From contig JBBQNC010000171.1 of assembly GCA_038329555.1 (NCBI GenBank), positions 1-7,774 of the forward strand: a stretch of DNA of 7,774 nucleotides, written 5' to 3'. The notes under the pieces were generated by a model. It worked only from the letters and a program-made list of their open reading frames with translations. It ran no database searches and had not been told where the DNA came from. The DNA is from JALYUA01 sp038329555. GTDB taxonomy: Bacteria > Acidobacteriota > Thermoanaerobaculia > UBA5066 > Gp7-AA6. Of the stretch, positions 6,450 to 7,774 are shown one piece after another (the first letter of the stretch is position 1; every line of letters begins with the position of its first letter). The position numbers were made by a program, and so were the translations under genes.

Positions 6450-7366
6450 TGAAGATCCCGTTCCTGCGTCCCGTCGTGCCTCCTCACGTGTTCTGTCTCC
6501 TCGCCGAGGGAGTCACGTATGCGAGCGTCCGCCGCGATCCCCCTCGCGGGTTCTCGCAATGGCGGCATTTCCCGTATCCGCCGAACACCCTCGGCGCGGG
6601 CGCCTCGGGAACGCCGCTCTTCACGCGCGAGGCGATCGCGCAAGCGGTCGAAGCCGGGCGCCGGCTGTCGGAGGGCCGCCTGACTCGCGGCTCCGTTCTC
6701 TTTCCCGACTCCTGGGCGCGGATCATGCCGCTCGAGATGGAATCGCTTCCGGACGCCGAGGACGCGGCCCGCGAGATGGTGAAGTGGAAGCTGAAGAAGC
6801 TCCTGCCCGGCGTGACGGCCGATCTGACCGTCGCCTTCCGCGAGATGGCCGGCTCGGAGGAGACAAAGAGGCTGCTCGTCGCCGCCACGCCGACGGACAC
6901 GCTGCGATCGATCGAGGATTCCTTCGAGGCCGCGGGCGTTCGCGCGGGGATCCTGGAGCCGGCGTCGCTCGCCCTCTACGAGGGACTGTCGCCCCTCCTC
7001 GGGGCCCGGGCGCATGGCGACTACGGGCTGCTTCACCGCACCGCGGACTCCTTCGTGTTCCTGATCTCGCGCAACGGCACCCCGGTGTTCTTCCGGCAGA
7101 GGCCCGCGGACGAGGAAGAGGGCGACCACGAGCAGGAGGTCCGCCTTTCCCTCTCCTATTACGCGGAAAAGCTCAAGGGGGCCGGTCTCTCCGCGGTCTA
7201 CGTCCACGACGGCCTGCGTGGCGAGCCGCTCCGGCCCGAAGCGTTCCCGACCCGCGTGGAACCGCTCGTCGGCCGTTTCTTCGAGGCCGACGGCTCCTTC
7301 GACGAGCGCATCACGCAGCGGCCGGAGCTCCTGCCCGCATTTGCCGCCGTGCTGGGCAGGAACTGA
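6449..7366 (+). CDS. pilM: PilM-like type IV filament assembly protein (GspL cytoplasmic-domain fold), degenerate actin motif
   Basis: This 305-residue soluble protein is placed between the ATPase and a PilN-like gene, exactly where PilM is expected. PilM has an actin-like fold, binds the N-terminal tail of PilN and couples the motor to the periplasmic alignment complex. Supporting segments are VLFPDSWARIMPLEMESLP with AREMVKWKLKKLLPG (83-121), resembling the PilM pattern 'lPd...r...lp....e....i.we.kk.iP', GVRAGILEPASLALYEGL (163-180), and DYGLLHRTADSFVFLISRNG (191-210), the phosphate-2 region. The N-terminal phosphate-1 region reads HVFCLLAEGVTYASV (13-27) instead of the usual xxDIGxxxxKxxxL, so the Asp and Gly residues that bind nucleotide seem to be lost. 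It is also shorter than a typical PilM of about 350 residues. Start ATG 6449 overlaps the ATPase stop. A stand-alone GspL-like subunit is the other reading; the fold assignment is more certain than the name. Confidence 0.72.
   Translation: MKIPFLRPVVPPHVFCLLAEGVTYASVRRDPPRGFSQWRHFPYPPNTLGAGASGTPLFTREAIAQAVEAGRRLSEGRLTRGSVLFPDSWARIMPLEMESLPDAEDAAREMVKWKLKKLLPGVTADLTVAFREMAGSEETKRLLVAATPTDTLRSIEDSFEAAGVRAGILEPASLALYEGLSPLLGARAHGDYGLLHRTADSFVFLISRNGTPVFFRQRPADEEEGDHEQEVRLSLSYYAEKLKGAGLSAVYVHDGLRGEPLRPEAFPTRVEPLVGRFFEADGSFDERITQRPELLPAFAAVLGRN
7358..7362 (+). promoter_or_regulatory. Ribosome binding site for the PilN-like gene
   Basis: AGGAA lies six bases before the GTG at 7369, inside the end of the PilM-like gene. 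It supports GTG as the start of the PilN-like protein. Confidence 0.65.
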
Positions 7367-7368
7367 TC

Positions 7369-7774
7369 GTGGCGAAGACGTTCAACTTCGCGCGGCGTCC
7401 CTTCCGGGACGAGCGGCCCGTCCTCGTCACCCTCGGCGTGGCGTTCACGCTCGTCGTTCTCCTCTCGGTCGTGAACGTCCGGCAGTGGGCCCGGTTCCAC
7501 GGGAGCATCGAGGGAACGGCCCGCCAGATCGAGTCGCTCGATCAGCGGCGCGAGAGGGCGGCTCGCGGGGCGGATGAATCCCGCGCCGCGCTGAACAACT
7601 ACAAGGTCTCGACGCTCGCCCAGGAAAGCCGCACGCTCCTGAAGCTCGTCGCCGAGCGGCGCTTTTCCTGGAGCGGCCTCCTCGCGCGTCTCGAGCGCAC
7701 GCTCCCGCCGGACGTGCGAGTGATGCGTCTCACCCCGCGATTCGACGAGAACGGCGAGACGTACCTCGACGCCT
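7369..7774 (+). CDS. pilN: PilN-like type IV filament assembly protein, N-terminal part (runs off window)
   Basis: A frame begins with GTG 7369, two bases after the PilM-like stop, and is open to the window edge (135 codons). The short cytoplasmic tail reads AKTFNFARRPFRDERP (2-17), the position where PilN carries its PilM-binding INLLPWR-type motif. A single membrane segment follows at about 18-37 (VLVTLGVAFTLVVLLSVVNV). Next comes a charged, probably coiled-coil stretch (about 41-80, rich in Arg, Glu, Gln), then the start of a periplasmic ferredoxin-like domain, with WSGLLARLERTLPPDVRVMRL, a characteristic PilN segment. PilN is a bitopic inner-membrane protein that pairs with PilO and links cytoplasmic PilM to the secretin complex. 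The topology, position and motifs agree. The missing C-terminus and the downstream pilO-type gene would lie past the window. Confidence 0.85.
   Translation, partial: MAKTFNFARRPFRDERPVLVTLGVAFTLVVLLSVVNVRQWARFHGSIEGTARQIESLDQRRERAARGADESRAALNNYKVSTLAQESRTLLKLVAERRFSWSGLLARLERTLPPDVRVMRLTPRFDENGETYLDA

Overview
The window comes from a very GC-rich Gram-negative bacterium: third codon positions are almost all G or C, and a KDO transferase implies an LPS outer membrane. The style of the pilus genes (a PilN-like protein opening with NFARRPFRDERP, an assembly ATPase with a HANN-type His box, and a stand-alone secretin-like protein) suggests Acidobacteriota or a similar soil/sediment lineage. That placement is inference, since no rRNA or taxonomic marker is present.

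Minus strand, positions 1-1362: lipid A-core genes. A complete waaA (kdtA) has a TTG start at 1362. Its stop overlaps by GTGA the start of a second gene, probably lpxK, of which only the first 23 codons fall in the window. Positions 1363-1487 are a divergent intergenic region.

Plus strand, 1488-2776: an ECF sigma factor and a zinc-finger, single-membrane-span anti-sigma factor, translationally coupled by a GTGA overlap. A 108-base gap (2777-2884) follows. It holds a perfect hairpin and a repeated CCGGCAAC that permits alternative pairing.

Plus strand, 2885 to the window end: a tightly packed operon for a type IV filament (type IV pilus / type II secretion superfamily) machine. It encodes a small exported secretin-like protein, a PilC/GspF inner-membrane platform, a PilB/GspE assembly ATPase, a PilM-like cytoplasmic protein whose actin-type nucleotide motif looks degenerate, and a PilN-like membrane protein cut by the window edge. 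Gaps are 2 nt, 2 nt, a 1-base TGATG overlap, and 2 nt. In such a machine the ATPase drives the platform protein to extrude pilin subunits, while PilM/PilN (normally with PilO) link the cytoplasmic motor to the outer-membrane secretin. The separate PilM and PilN genes argue for a pilus-like system rather than a classical T2SS, where GspL fuses these roles. The ATPase nevertheless carries GspE-like signatures, so the subtype is unclear. Pilin, PilO, full secretin and PilT genes are not in the window.

The most interesting features are the sigma/anti-sigma pair in line with the filament operon, the secretin-like protein of unknown role, and the structured gap between them.
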